DNA of 64,000 nucleotides from Loktanella sp. DSM 29012 (GTDB taxonomy: Bacteria; Pseudomonadota; Alphaproteobacteria; Rhodobacterales; Rhodobacteraceae): the NCBI RefSeq assembly GCF_900110705.1, contig NZ_FOEJ01000002.1, forward strand, positions 186,001 through 250,000, given 5' to 3'. This document shows positions 45,201-54,746 of this stretch, piece after piece. The translations under genes and the position numbers were made by a program. Position 1 is the stretch's first letter; every line of letters begins with the position of its first letter. The notes beneath the pieces were generated by a model. That model saw only the letters and a program-made list of their open reading frames with translations. It was not told the DNA's origin and searched no databases.

Positions 45201-45977
45201 ATGCAAAACACCACCGGCCCACAGCCCCGCTTTGCCTTGTCCGATGTGGCGGCTGCAGTGGGGTTGATGACCCGCCTGCCCGTGCGTGTCGATACGGACC
45301 GCGCAACACGGCGGGGCGCGCGCGCGGCATGGGCGTGGCCGGTGGCGGGCCTGTTGGTCGGGGGGCTGGCGGCGATGCTGGCCAGTCTTGCGCTTTGGCT
45401 GGGCCTGCCGCCTGCCCTTGCGGCCATTCTGCTGATCGCCACGCAGATCACGCTGACCGGTGCCCTGCACGAGGACGGTCTGGCCGACAGCCTGGACGGT
45501 CTGTGGGGCGGCTGGACGCGCGACCGGCGGCTCGAAATCATGAAGGACAGCCGGATCGGGGCTTACGGTGTCATCGGATTGATCCTGACCTTGCTTTTGC
45601 GGTGGCAACTTTGGTCATTGATCATCGTGACAGACGCGCTCTGGCCTGCTGCAATGATCATGGGGGCCGTCAGCCGCGCGCCGATGGCGGCCCTGATGGC
45701 CTGGCTGCCCCCGGCCCGAACCTCGGGCCTCAGCCGACACGTGGGGCGACCTGCGCCTGTCACGGCAATCGCTGCAGGTATGCTGGCCGGAGTGGTCACG
45801 CTTTTGCTGTGGCCGGGTGCATTGCCTGCATTGGGTCTCGCCGTGGCCACCACGGCCTACGGCTGGGGCCGCATTGCGCATGCGCGAATTGGCGGGCAAA
45901 CCGGCGACATCCTCGGGGCTGGGCAGCAAGTGTGCGATATCGCGGGACTGTTGGTGCTGGCAGTTCTGCTGACCTAG
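45201..45977 (+). CDS. cobS: Adenosylcobinamide-GDP ribazoletransferase
   Basis: A 258-residue inner-membrane enzyme for the last step of cobalamin assembly, joining AdoCbi-GDP with alpha-ribazole. The Asp-rich motif [17 protein letters not shown] and [14 protein letters not shown] are diagnostic; about six membrane spans follow. The start at 45201 has AGAGG at about 7 nt; an ATG 18 nt earlier lacks such a site. Paired with cobT, it forms the lower-ligand attachment module; no further cob genes are in the window. Confidence 0.94.
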   Translation: MQNTTGPQPRFALSDVAAAVGLMTRLPVRVDTDRATRRGARAAWAWPVAGLLVGGLAAMLASLALWLGLPPALAAILLIATQITLTGALHEDGLADSLDGLWGGWTRDRRLEIMKDSRIGAYGVIGLILTLLLRWQLWSLIIVTDALWPAAMIMGAVSRAPMAALMAWLPPARTSGLSRHVGRPAPVTAIAAGMLAGVVTLLLWPGALPALGLAVATTAYGWGRIAHARIGGQTGDILGAGQQVCDIAGLLVLAVLLT

Positions 45978-46665
45978 CGCGGGCAGGCCAGCGCCGCGTC
46001 AACCGCCCCCGGCCCGTTTGGCCCCAGATCCCGTGCAACAGGCACACCGCCGTCAAAACGCACACCGATCACACGGCCCCAGTCCCCCGACAGCAAAACC
46101 GCCGTGCGTCCGTCGCAGGCAACACCACCGGGAATGACTGCATCCCCGATCCGGTGGTTCGTTACACCCGGCAGGGCCGCAACCAGTTCCATCACGCCCT
46201 CCGCCGGTCGCCAGAACTGCAAGGTCCGTGCCAGATGGGGCCGGTCGACCAAGGCGACCTCGATCCGTCCGTCGCCGTCGAAATCAGCCGCACCCAAAGG
46301 CGCAAGCCAGCGTCGGGTCTGGCCGATGTAGGGGGTCGCGGTGATCGCCTGCGGCACACCATCCACTAGCCCGAACACCAGCAAACGCGCGCCGCGCGCG
46401 ATGTCGGTCTGCACGACGACGACCTCTGGCAGGCCGTCGCCCGTCACGTCCCACAGACGCGGGACAAGGTCCTCGTAGACCTGCTGTTCCGACAGGGTGA
46501 AACGGTACGACCCGTTCGTGGTGGCGATCCGCAGATCCCCCCATTCCACGGCATCCCCCAGCACTCCGTGGTCATAGCGCGTCGTGGGGGCATCAAACTG
46601 GGCGGCGGTGATCTGCTGTGCCGTCGCGGGTCCGGCCAGCATGCAGGCCACCGCCGCCCATTTCA

Positions 46666-46666
<1 letters not shown>
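45974..46666 (-). CDS. Secreted FG-GAP/VCBS repeat protein
   Basis: A 230-residue protein with a signal peptide (residues 1-16, ending ATA). Two FG-GAP-type calcium loops are clear: LWDVTGDGLPEVVVVQ and AADFDGDGRIEVALVD, suggesting a small beta-propeller fragment in the periplasm. The end carries a Cys pair (VACDGR, LACPR) that may form a disulfide. Function is not known. It overlaps the cobS end by 4 nt (convergent) and shares a base with the ferredoxin stop. Confidence 0.8.
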
Positions 46667-46998
<332 letters not shown>

Positions 46999-47102
46999 TC
47001 AGAATGGATGCAGTGTCGGCGCGCACCTTAGGCCGTCACCGGGGCGCATGCCAGTCCCATCACAGGGCTATCGCCGCGACATTCTTGCGGCTATGTAGTG
47101 GC

Positions 47103-47606
47103 ATGATCCGCCTTCTGCCCACTTTGCTCGTCCTTTCGGCCTGTGCGCCTGTCCCGCCGACAGACGCACCCGCCACCGTGCTGATCGCCAGCGGCGGGAT
47201 CGAAACCGATACCGCCGGGCGCTGTTTTGCGCGTACGGCACCGCGCACCCGCGTGGACATCGTCGACCGCGTGGAACAGGTCGCACCCGCCCGCCGGGAT
47301 GCCGCAGGCACCATCATCGATCCGCCCGTGTTTCGCACCGTGTCGGAACCCACCGCGCGTACCGTCGGCGAAGGCACCCGGTTCGAGGCGGTCTGCCCGC
47401 CCGTTCTGACGAACGAGGCCTTTGTCCAGAGCTTGCAACGCGCCCTGCTGATCCGCCGCGCCTATGACGGCCCGATCAGCGGCGTCTATGATCCCGCGAC
47501 CCGTGCCGCCGTCCAGCAGCTCCAGCGGAACGGCGATCTTGACAGTCCGGTGCTGTCCGTGGCCACCGCGCGTGATCTGGGTATTTTTGCCCAGGCGCGC
47601 CCCTGA
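47103..47606 (+). CDS. Lipoprotein with peptidoglycan-binding domain
   Basis: A 167-residue protein. MIRLLPTLLVLSAC is a lipoprotein signal with Cys14 as lipidation site. After a linker that contains Cys residues (GRCFAR, EAVCPP) the C-terminal 65 residues form a PG_binding_1 domain (VQSLQRALLIRRAYDGPISG, TRAAVQQLQ). It probably tethers the outer membrane to murein or assists wall turnover. It has its own terminator. Confidence 0.82.
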   Translation: MIRLLPTLLVLSACAPVPPTDAPATVLIASGGIETDTAGRCFARTAPRTRVDIVDRVEQVAPARRDAAGTIIDPPVFRTVSEPTARTVGEGTRFEAVCPPVLTNEAFVQSLQRALLIRRAYDGPISGVYDPATRAAVQQLQRNGDLDSPVLSVATARDLGIFAQARP

Positions 47607-47612
47607 AACGCA

Positions 47613-47640
47613 AAACGCCCCACAGAACTGCGGGGCGTTT
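47613..47640. terminator. Bidirectional terminator between lipoprotein and degP genes
   Basis: AAACGCCCC and GGGGCGTTT form a 9-bp stem; CAG/CTG can pair inside the loop. With A's on one side and T's on the other it can end transcripts from both sides. Confidence 0.75.
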
Positions 47641-47660
47641 CGGTTTGGCCTGGTGCAGGC

Positions 47661-49160
47661 TCAGTCGTCCAGCGACAGTGCGACGAACCGCGGATCACCA
47701 CCGCGCCGCACCAGCAGCAGCAGCGATGTGCGACCAGCCTCGGTCGCTGCATCGATCTGGGTTTGCAGATCTTCGACACTGGCGATGTCCTCTTGCCCGG
47801 CCTCGGTAATCACGTCACCGGCGACCAGACCCTTGGTGGCGGCATCTGACTCCGGCGCGATAGCCGTGATGACCAGACCTGCCTCGACCTCCAGACCGTA
47901 TTCTTCGGTCAGGGTGTCATCGACGGGTGCCAGTGTCAGACCCATCAGTTCGACTTCGGCATCCTCTTCGGCATCTGCATCCGGTGTCATGTCGGGAAAT
48001 GCGATCGATTCCTCGGTCTCGCGACGACCAAGGGTAACCGTGCGTTCGATCTCTTCGCCGTTGCGCAGGACCAGCATCACGGCCTCCTTGCCGACTGGCG
48101 AATTGCCGACCATCCGCACCAGTTCACGCGTATCGGGCACGTCGTTGCCGTCAAACGTCAGGATCACATCGCCGGATTCCAGCCCCGCGTCAGCCGCAGG
48201 GCCCGGAGGAACATCCGTGACCATCGCCCCGCGCGCCCGGTCCAGCCCGTCGATCGCGGCCACCATGTCAGGGGTCACGTCCTGGATACGCACGCCCAGC
48301 CAACCGCGCCGCGTCTCGCCGAATTCGCGCAGCTGATCGACCACATCGGTCACCACGGCCGCCGACATGGCGAAACCGATACCGATGGACCCGCCGTTGG
48401 GCGACAGGATCGCCGTGTTCACGCCGATCACCTCGCCCGCCATGTTGAACAATGGTCCGCCAGAGTTGCCACGGTTGATGGCGGCGTCGGTCTGGATGTA
48501 GTCATCATAAGTGCCCTGCAACGAACGGTTGCGGGCGGACACGATGCCGGCGCTGACCGAAAACCCCTGCCCCAGCGGATTGCCCATCGCCATGACCCAG
48601 TCACCGACGCGGGCACCCACGGCGTTGCTGTCACCGAATTCGACATAGGGCAGCGGGCTGTCAAATTCGACCTTCAGCACGGCGATATCGGTGTTGGGAT
48701 CGGTCCCGACCAGTTCCGCGGGTAGAAACTCGGTCGGTTGACCGTCGCCCGGAAAAAACTCGATCTCGATCTCGTCGGCATCCTCGATCACGTGGTTGTT
48801 GGTGACGATATAGCCATCGGCGCTGATGACGAAACCGGACCCCAATGCGGACGACCGGCGCGGTGCACCCGGACCGTCCTGCATGTCGTTAAAGAAATCC
48901 TCGAAAGGCGATCCTTCCGGCACCAGGCCACGGGGGCCGGTGCGTTCGGCCACCATCGTAGAGGTCGTGATGTTCACCACCGACGGGCTGACCTGTTCGG
49001 CCAGATCGGCAAAGGTCGCGGGCCGATCCATCGGCGTCATCAACTGCGCCTCGACCGCCTCGGTTGTCTGGGCAAATCCGGGCATCGACTGCGCTGCAAA
49101 CAGTGCCGCAATCAGGGCAAGACCGCTGATCATGCCCGTCCGGGGCGTCAGGGCGGTCAT
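47661..49160 (-). CDS. degP: Do-family periplasmic serine protease DegP/HtrA
   Basis: A 499-residue protease/chaperone. A signal peptide ends near GFAQ. The catalytic triad is His in VTNNHVIED, Asp in NTDIAVLKV and Ser in GNSGGPLF, followed by two PDZ domains (GWLGVRIQDVT and the C-terminal GLVAGDVITEAGQ). The start is open: ATG 49160 lacks a ribosome site, whereas TTG 49193 has GAGGGAG at 6 nt and would add 11 residues. It lies downstream of hflK-hflC on the same strand, as in many alphaproteobacteria. Confidence 0.95.
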   Translation of the reverse strand: MTALTPRTGMISGLALIAALFAAQSMPGFAQTTEAVEAQLMTPMDRPATFADLAEQVSPSVVNITTSTMVAERTGPRGLVPEGSPFEDFFNDMQDGPGAPRRSSALGSGFVISADGYIVTNNHVIEDADEIEIEFFPGDGQPTEFLPAELVGTDPNTDIAVLKVEFDSPLPYVEFGDSNAVGARVGDWVMAMGNPLGQGFSVSAGIVSARNRSLQGTYDDYIQTDAAINRGNSGGPLFNMAGEVIGVNTAILSPNGGSIGIGFAMSAAVVTDVVDQLREFGETRRGWLGVRIQDVTPDMVAAIDGLDRARGAMVTDVPPGPAADAGLESGDVILTFDGNDVPDTRELVRMVGNSPVGKEAVMLVLRNGEEIERTVTLGRRETEESIAFPDMTPDADAEEDAEVELMGLTLAPVDDTLTEEYGLEVEAGLVITAIAPESDAATKGLVAGDVITEAGQEDIASVEDLQTQIDAATEAGRTSLLLLVRRGGDPRFVALSLDD

Positions 49161-49345
49161 GGGGCGGGTCCGTGCAATGGCCTGTGAAGTCAAGTCGTGC
49201 TCCCTCGTCGTGAACGCCGCGCGCGGCGCTGTGATCAACTATCTGCGCATGAACATAGACCGCAGCGACACGGACGCAATGCACGTGATGTTTTGTCACG
49301 CGGCCGTGAAACGCAATGATTGAAAACCGACACCTCAAAATGCAA

Positions 49346-49369
49346 GGGGCCGGTCACATGACCGGCCCC
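49346..49369 (-). terminator. Terminator of the hflK-hflC operon
   Basis: GGGGCCGGTC and GACCGGCCCC form a perfect 10-bp stem with a 4-nt loop, 24 nt past the hflC stop; TTGCATTTTG follows on the minus strand. Confidence 0.7.
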
Positions 49370-49392
49370 CTGACAACGTTGACTGATGACGC

Positions 49393-50298
49393 TTACTGAC
49401 CGGCGATTGCCGCAGCCGCGTCGTTTGCGGCACGACCCTGATCGGATTGCAGGTAGTTGAAAAACTCTGAATCCGGGCTCAGGACCATCGACGACCGACC
49501 CGACGCGGCAAAGCGTTCGTAGGCTGTCATCGACCGATAGAATTCAAAGAATTCCGGGTCAGCGCCAAAGGCCTCGGCAAAGATTGCGTTCCGTTCGGCG
49601 TCGGCCTCACCGCGAGTGATCTCGGCCTGACGGTTGGCGTCAGACGTCAATTCCACCACGGTCCGGTCGGCACCGGCGCGGATCCGTTGTGCGGCCTCGT
49701 TACCACGGGCGATTTCGTCGGCAGCTTCGCGTTCACGCTCTGCCTTCATCCGCTCGTAGGTGGCGTTCAGGTTTGCGGGCGGCAGGTCGGTCCGCTTGAG
49801 CCGCACGTCAATCACCTCGAGCCCGAGGCTGCGCGCCTCTGCAATCGCGTTGTTGCGGATACGCAGCATCAGCGCCGCACGGTCCGTGGACAGGATATCG
49901 TTGGACGATACCGTACCCAGCACGTTCCGCGTGGTGTCGCGCAGGATACCGTCCAGACGGCGCGATGCGACATCCAGACCGCCTGCACCGACGGCTTGAC
50001 GGAACTGTTCCACATCCGAAATCCGGTAGCGGGCGAATGCGTCGACAACCAGACGGCGATCATCAGAAGGTGTGACTTCCAGCGGGTCCAGATCGCGGCT
50101 GAGAATACGGTCGTCATAGTTCACGACCTCCTGGATAAAGGGCAGCTTGAACCCCAGACCCGGTTCTTCCTGAACCTTCACGATCTGACCGAATTGCAGG
50201 ACCAGCGCCCTTTCACGCTCGTCCACGATGAACACAGAGCTCAGCGCGACGATCAGGATGACAACCAGTGCGGGCAGCAGAAATATAGACTTGCGCAT
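49393..50298 (-). CDS. hflC: FtsH protease modulator HflC
   Basis: A 301-residue membrane-anchored SPFH (prohibitin-like) protein. The N-terminal span is LLPALVVILIVALSSVFIV; the SPFH domain starts ERALVLQFGQIVKVQEEPGL, and VIDVRLKRTDLPP is the HflC signature. With HflK it forms a large periplasmic cage around FtsH and controls membrane-protein degradation. Its start shares a base with the hflK stop (TGATG). Confidence 0.95.
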   Translation of the reverse strand: MRKSIFLLPALVVILIVALSSVFIVDERERALVLQFGQIVKVQEEPGLGFKLPFIQEVVNYDDRILSRDLDPLEVTPSDDRRLVVDAFARYRISDVEQFRQAVGAGGLDVASRRLDGILRDTTRNVLGTVSSNDILSTDRAALMLRIRNNAIAEARSLGLEVIDVRLKRTDLPPANLNATYERMKAEREREAADEIARGNEAAQRIRAGADRTVVELTSDANRQAEITRGEADAERNAIFAEAFGADPEFFEFYRSMTAYERFAASGRSSMVLSPDSEFFNYLQSDQGRAANDAAAAIAGQ

Positions 50299-51458
50299 CA
50301 GTTCGTCCCTCCGGTGGTCGTACGCGGGGCGCGGTTGCCCAGCTCGTTCAGTGGCAGATACGGTACGACACCGTTGCTACCGCCGCCTTGTTCATCCAGC
50401 AGGATGATATCCATTCCACCCAGGACATTTTCCATCGTTTCCAGATAGATACGCTTGCGCGTCACCTCGGGTGCCTTGCTGAATTCGTCCAGAACGGCGG
50501 TAAAGCGTGACGCCTCACCCGATGCCTCGTTCACCACGCGGGCGCGATAGGCTTCGGCCTGCTCCAGTGTCTGGGCCGCCTCACCGCGCGCCTCTGCAAC
50601 CACGCGGTTGGCATAGGCGTCGGCCACGTTCGTCAGCCTGTCGCGTTCCTGTTCGGCGTCCTGCACCGCGCGGAATGACGCGATCACCGGCTCTGGCGGA
50701 TCGGCCTTGTCAAAGTTGACACGGACGATGTTCACACCGGAATTGTAGCTGTCCAGCGTGCTTTGAATTTCGCTGCGCAGACGGTCTGCAATGGCACCAC
50801 GGTCCCGGTTCAGGATCGGTGCCAGATTGCTCTGTGCGATGATCTCGCGCATCACGGATTCCGAAACGGCCTCGATTGTCTGCGGCGGATCGGCCAGGTT
50901 GAACAGGTATTCCTGCGGGTCGATGATGTTCCAGACGACCTGGAAATCGATGTCGACGATGTTCTCGTCGCCGGTCAGCATCAGGCCGGCATCCATGCCG
51001 GATTGGCTGGTGCCGATGTCGATGCTCCGCTCGGACGTGACCTGCAACACTTCACGGGTCACGATCGGCCAAGGGGCAAAGTTCAGACCCGGGCCGTTGG
51101 TCGACAGATAGTCACCCAGCATCAGCTCGACCGCCTGTTCTTCGGGGCGCACGGTGTAAAACGATGCCATCCCCCACAGGATCACCGCACCGATGACGCC
51201 CAGACCGATGGTGCCGCGAGTAAAAGCCGGCCCGCCGCCGCCGGACCCACCCGACCCTGTGCCGCCGCCTTTGCCGCCCATCAGGACGCGCAGCTGTTCA
51301 CGGCCCTTGTTGACCAGTTGATCGATTTCGGGGATTTGCGGCCCCTCACCCGGCCTGCGTGGCGGGCGTGGCGGCTCGTTGCCGCCGCCGTTTGCCCCGT
51401 TGCCACGGTTTCCGTTATCGCCGCCACCCCCCCAGGGGCCTCCGGTATTGCCTGCCAT
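50298..51458 (-). CDS. hflK: FtsH protease modulator HflK
   Basis: A 386-residue SPFH protein. The cytoplasmic N-terminus is Gly/Asn-rich, followed by PPRPPRRPGEGPQIPEIDQL, a membrane span near residues 78-96 and the SPFH domain (YTVRPEEQAVELMLGDYL). The EQERDRL...VVAEARGEAAQ helix forms the coiled-coil wall. It is the first gene of the hflKC operon; AGAGGAAG is the ribosome site. Confidence 0.95.
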   Translation of the reverse strand: MAGNTGGPWGGGGDNGNRGNGANGGGNEPPRPPRRPGEGPQIPEIDQLVNKGREQLRVLMGGKGGGTGSGGSGGGGPAFTRGTIGLGVIGAVILWGMASFYTVRPEEQAVELMLGDYLSTNGPGLNFAPWPIVTREVLQVTSERSIDIGTSQSGMDAGLMLTGDENIVDIDFQVVWNIIDPQEYLFNLADPPQTIEAVSESVMREIIAQSNLAPILNRDRGAIADRLRSEIQSTLDSYNSGVNIVRVNFDKADPPEPVIASFRAVQDAEQERDRLTNVADAYANRVVAEARGEAAQTLEQAEAYRARVVNEASGEASRFTAVLDEFSKAPEVTRKRIYLETMENVLGGMDIILLDEQGGGSNGVVPYLPLNELGNRAPRTTTGGTN

Positions 51459-51532
51459 CGTGTGTAGGTCTTCCTCTGTTTGATGCCCGCATCGGGGCCT
51501 TATGACTAAAGTGGGCGTTCAGCCCGACCGGT

Positions 51533-53005
51533 TCAAGTTGTCCGCACCGGTTCGCGCATGGTCACCAGTTCCTCAGAAATGGTCGGATGCACGGCGCAAG
51601 TGCGGTCAAAGTCCTCTTTTGTAGCGCCCATCTTGACCGCGATGCCGACCATCTGGATCAATTCGCCCGCATCCGGTGCGACGATGTGACAGCCCAGAAC
51701 CTTGCGCGTTTCAGCACAGACGATCAGTTTCATCAGCACGCGGGACGTGCCGTCGATGAATGCCTGGTTCATCGGGCGGAAACTGGTCGAATAGACCTCG
51801 ATCGGACCGTTGCGGGCCGCATCATCCTCGGTCAGGCCAACGGTGCCCAGTTCGGGCTGGGTAAACACGGCAGAGGCGATCAGGTTGTGATCGACCGGTG
51901 TCGGCGTGCCCTTGAACACCGTATCCACAAACGCCATGCCCTCGCGGATCGCCACGGGTGTCAGTGCCACGCGGTCGGTCACATCACCGATGGCATAGAT
52001 CGACGGGATATTGGTCTGGCTGTATTCATCGACGGCAATCGCCCCATTGCGTTCCAGCTTGACCCCGACATCATCCAGTGCCAGCCCATCCGTCGACGGT
52101 GCGCGCCCCGTGGCAAAGATCACATGATCGAACACCTGCTCCACCCCTGTCGTCGCCTTGGTCCAGATCGGGCCAGCGGCACGGGGATCGGTGATGCTCT
52201 TGTCGTTGGTGGCCAGCGAACGACGCTCTCCTGCGGGTTCGCCCATCGTGGCATCAGATCCGGTCGGACGCGGCCCTTTTGGGGCCTGATCGGCCGGGCA
52301 CATTTCCTGAACGCTGGTGCCCATGTGAATGTCGATGCCGCATTGTTTCATGGATTCCGACAAAAGACCGCGCGCCTCGTCGTCGAACCCTTTGAGGATT
52401 TGCGCACCACGCGCGTAGATCGTGACCTCGACCCCGAAATTTCGCAGGATGCAGGCAAATTCGCAGGCAATATATCCGCCACCCACGATCAGAACGGATT
52501 TGGGCAGTTTTTCCAACAGGAACACATCATTGCTGACAAGCCCCAATTCCGCGTTTTCCAGCGGCGGGCGCACCGGATGGCCTCCGACTGCAATCAGGAT
52601 GTGTTTGGCCGACACGGTTTGGTTGTTGGCGAGTTTAACCGTATGCGGGCCGTCCACCGTCGCGCGACTGTCATAGATCTTGACGCCCGAGCCATCCAGC
52701 AGCTTGCGATAGACCCCCTCGAGCCGCTCCAGTTCAGCCGTCAGCTTGGGGTGGAAACGGCCCCAGTCGAAATCGCCGATGGTCGCGTCCCAGCCAAATT
52801 TCTGCGCATCCGACACCTGCGCCGCCCCTTTGGACGCAAAGACCATCAGTTTTTTCGGGACACAGCCACGGATGACGCATGTACCGCCCAGACGCGATTC
52901 CTCGGCCAGGGCCACGCGCGCGCCAGTCTGCGCCGCCATGCGCGCCGCACGCACCCCGCCTGACCCGCCACCGATGACAAACAGGTCAAAATCGTAATCA
53001 GCCAT
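51533..53005 (-). CDS. gor: Glutathione-disulfide reductase with central insert
   Basis: A 490-residue flavoprotein using NADPH to reduce glutathione disulfide. FAD motif VIGGGSGGVRAARMAA, redox pair Cys43/Cys48 in GGTCVIRGCVPKK, NADPH motif IVGGGYIACEFA, second FAD motif IYAIGDVTDR and the C-terminal HPTISEE with the catalytic His are all present. It is about 40 residues longer than usual because of a hydrophilic insert (about residues 235-280) in the NADPH domain; see findings. The start at 53005 has GAGAGGG upstream. Confidence 0.93.
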   Translation of the reverse strand: MADYDFDLFVIGGGSGGVRAARMAAQTGARVALAEESRLGGTCVIRGCVPKKLMVFASKGAAQVSDAQKFGWDATIGDFDWGRFHPKLTAELERLEGVYRKLLDGSGVKIYDSRATVDGPHTVKLANNQTVSAKHILIAVGGHPVRPPLENAELGLVSNDVFLLEKLPKSVLIVGGGYIACEFACILRNFGVEVTIYARGAQILKGFDDEARGLLSESMKQCGIDIHMGTSVQEMCPADQAPKGPRPTGSDATMGEPAGERRSLATNDKSITDPRAAGPIWTKATTGVEQVFDHVIFATGRAPSTDGLALDDVGVKLERNGAIAVDEYSQTNIPSIYAIGDVTDRVALTPVAIREGMAFVDTVFKGTPTPVDHNLIASAVFTQPELGTVGLTEDDAARNGPIEVYSTSFRPMNQAFIDGTSRVLMKLIVCAETRKVLGCHIVAPDAGELIQMVGIAVKMGATKEDFDRTCAVHPTISEELVTMREPVRTT

Positions 53006-53067
53006 GGTCGCGCACCCTCTCTTCAATTCGCCCGCAACCTAGGGCGAAGCCCGCCTGAGGACAACGC

Positions 53068-53092
53068 CACATCGGGCCATCCGCCCGATGTG
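53068..53092 (-). terminator. Terminator of rpiA
   Basis: CACATCGGGC and GCCCGATGTG form a perfect 10-bp stem with a 5-nt loop, 19 nt past the rpiA stop and before gor. No long U-tract is seen. Confidence 0.5.
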
Positions 53093-53111
53093 CCGCGACA
53101 GACCGGGTGCC

Positions 53112-53900
53112 TCAGTCGCCCAGATCGGCGAACAGGTTGTCGTCATCCAGAAAATCGTAGCGGGTTTCGTCGTGTTCGCCCTTGTTGATGTCCTGCACCT
53201 CGACCCGGCCATCGCCATAGCCCGTCACGACGATATCGCAGATGTCGATGAACAGGCCGTTTTCAACGACCCCCGGTATCTGGTTCAGCACGAGGCTGAG
53301 CTGTCGCGCGTTGCCGATCCGGTTCAGATGCAGGTCCAGGATATGGTTGCCCTCGTCGGTGACATAGGGCGCATCTGCGTTCATGCGCAGACTGGCGGTC
53401 GTGCCCAGCACATCCATACCCACCAGCACCTCTTCGATCAGCGCCTTGCTGGTCTGCCAGCCAAAGGGGATCACCTCGACCGGCAGCGGAAAGTTCCCCA
53501 GCGATTCAACCCGCTTGGACCCGTCGGTGATGACGATCATCTGGTCGGACGCCGTGGCCACGATCTTTTCCTGCAACAGCGCACCGCCGCCACCCTTGAT
53601 CAGGTTCAGGTCGTGGTCGTATTCGTCCGCCCCGTCGATGGTCAGATCCAGCCATTTCGCCTCGTCCAGCGAAATCACCTCGATCCCGACCTGACGGGCC
53701 AGTTCCGCCGTCCGGCTGGAGGTCGGCACGCCCTTGATCTTGAGGCCGTTGTCTCGCACCATTTCGCCCAGACAGCGCACCAGCCATGCGGCGGTCGATC
53801 CTGTTCCCAGTCCCAGCTTCATGCCGTCCTGCACGTAATCGCAGGCGCGTTTCGCGGCGACGAATTTCGCTTTGTCGATGGGGGACATATTGGCGGACAT
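53112..53900 (-). CDS. rpiA: Ribose-5-phosphate isomerase A
   Basis: A 262-residue cytoplasmic enzyme interconverting ribose and ribulose 5-phosphate. Phosphate-loop GLGTGSTAAWLVRCLGE, catalytic DGADEYDHDLNLIKGGGGAL and QEKIVATAS with the Lys and Glu residues are intact. It is longer than E. coli RpiA (219) because of a C-terminal acidic extension, which is usual in Rhodobacterales. It is divergent from the GST gene. Confidence 0.95.
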   Translation of the reverse strand: MSANMSPIDKAKFVAAKRACDYVQDGMKLGLGTGSTAAWLVRCLGEMVRDNGLKIKGVPTSSRTAELARQVGIEVISLDEAKWLDLTIDGADEYDHDLNLIKGGGGALLQEKIVATASDQMIVITDGSKRVESLGNFPLPVEVIPFGWQTSKALIEEVLVGMDVLGTTASLRMNADAPYVTDEGNHILDLHLNRIGNARQLSLVLNQIPGVVENGLFIDICDIVVTGYGDGRVEVQDINKGEHDETRYDFLDDDNLFADLGD

Positions 53901-54035
53901 GGGGCAGCTCCTGTGACGACTCGCCGCTTTATAGGCCGGGCGGGCGGTCCTTGGACAGTCGGATCACACGGCGACGCGGCGAATTGGCCCGCAAACCCGC
54001 TGGACGCGCGCAACAAGGCAGCGCAGACATGCGAC

Positions 54036-54710
54036 ATGACTCACGACCTGCTGCGACTGCACTATGCGCCCGACAATGCCTCCTTGTGCATCCGGTTGGC
54101 CTGCGAACTGCTGGACATCCCCTATCAGACCGTTCTGGTGGACCGCGCCAGCCGTGCGCAGGACAGTGCTGCCTACCGCGCGCTGAACCCAGCTGGCCTG
54201 ATCCCGGTGCTGGAAACCGACGACGGTCCGGTGTTCGAGACAGCCGCCATCCTGATATGGCTGGCAAACCGGTATCCCGGCCAGCTGATGCCCGCCCCTG
54301 CCACAACCGGAGAGGCAAACGCCCTGTCGTGGCTGCTGTGGCTGGCCAACACATTGCATACAACCCTGCGCATGACATTCTATCCCGCGCAATACATGCC
54401 CGATGCGCCAGACGATTTCAGGGCCGCCATGCAGAGGCGGCTGTCCAGCCACCTGCACCTGCTGGACCGCCATGCCAAGGCGCTGCACCCGGTCCATCAC
54501 TGCTACCTTGCACCCATGCTGCGCTGGACGTCCCTGTATGGTGACAACGCAGGCTGGTTCACACTGACCGACTACCCGCGGCTGCACAGCCTCGCGCGGC
54601 AATGCGAGGTCAGCGCCCATGCGCGCCGCGCGGCCCAGGCCGAAGGTCTGGGGAACACTCCGTTTTCCGCACCGCGTCTGGCCAATCCGCCCGAAGGGTC
54701 CGCCACCTGA
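54036..54710 (+). CDS. Glutathione S-transferase family protein
   Basis: A 224-residue protein with an N-terminal thioredoxin-like half (LRLHYAPDNASLCIRLACEL, then NPAGLIPVLETDDG and the glutathione-binding ETAAILIWL) and a helical C-terminal half. The substrate is unknown. The start at 54036 is the only one that gives a family-like N-terminus. It lies next to but divergent from rpiA and near glutathione reductase; no shared operon. Confidence 0.9.
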   Translation: MTHDLLRLHYAPDNASLCIRLACELLDIPYQTVLVDRASRAQDSAAYRALNPAGLIPVLETDDGPVFETAAILIWLANRYPGQLMPAPATTGEANALSWLLWLANTLHTTLRMTFYPAQYMPDAPDDFRAAMQRRLSSHLHLLDRHAKALHPVHHCYLAPMLRWTSLYGDNAGWFTLTDYPRLHSLARQCEVSAHARRAAQAEGLGNTPFSAPRLANPPEGSAT

Positions 54711-54746
54711 TATTGCGCAGGTCTGTTCCCGCGCCTAGGCTGCGGC

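Noticed and set aside
51587-52963. 458-codon plus frame antisense to glutathione reductase
   Set aside because: Its extent mirrors the reductase, composition is that of antisense GC-rich DNA, and it lacks a plausible start.
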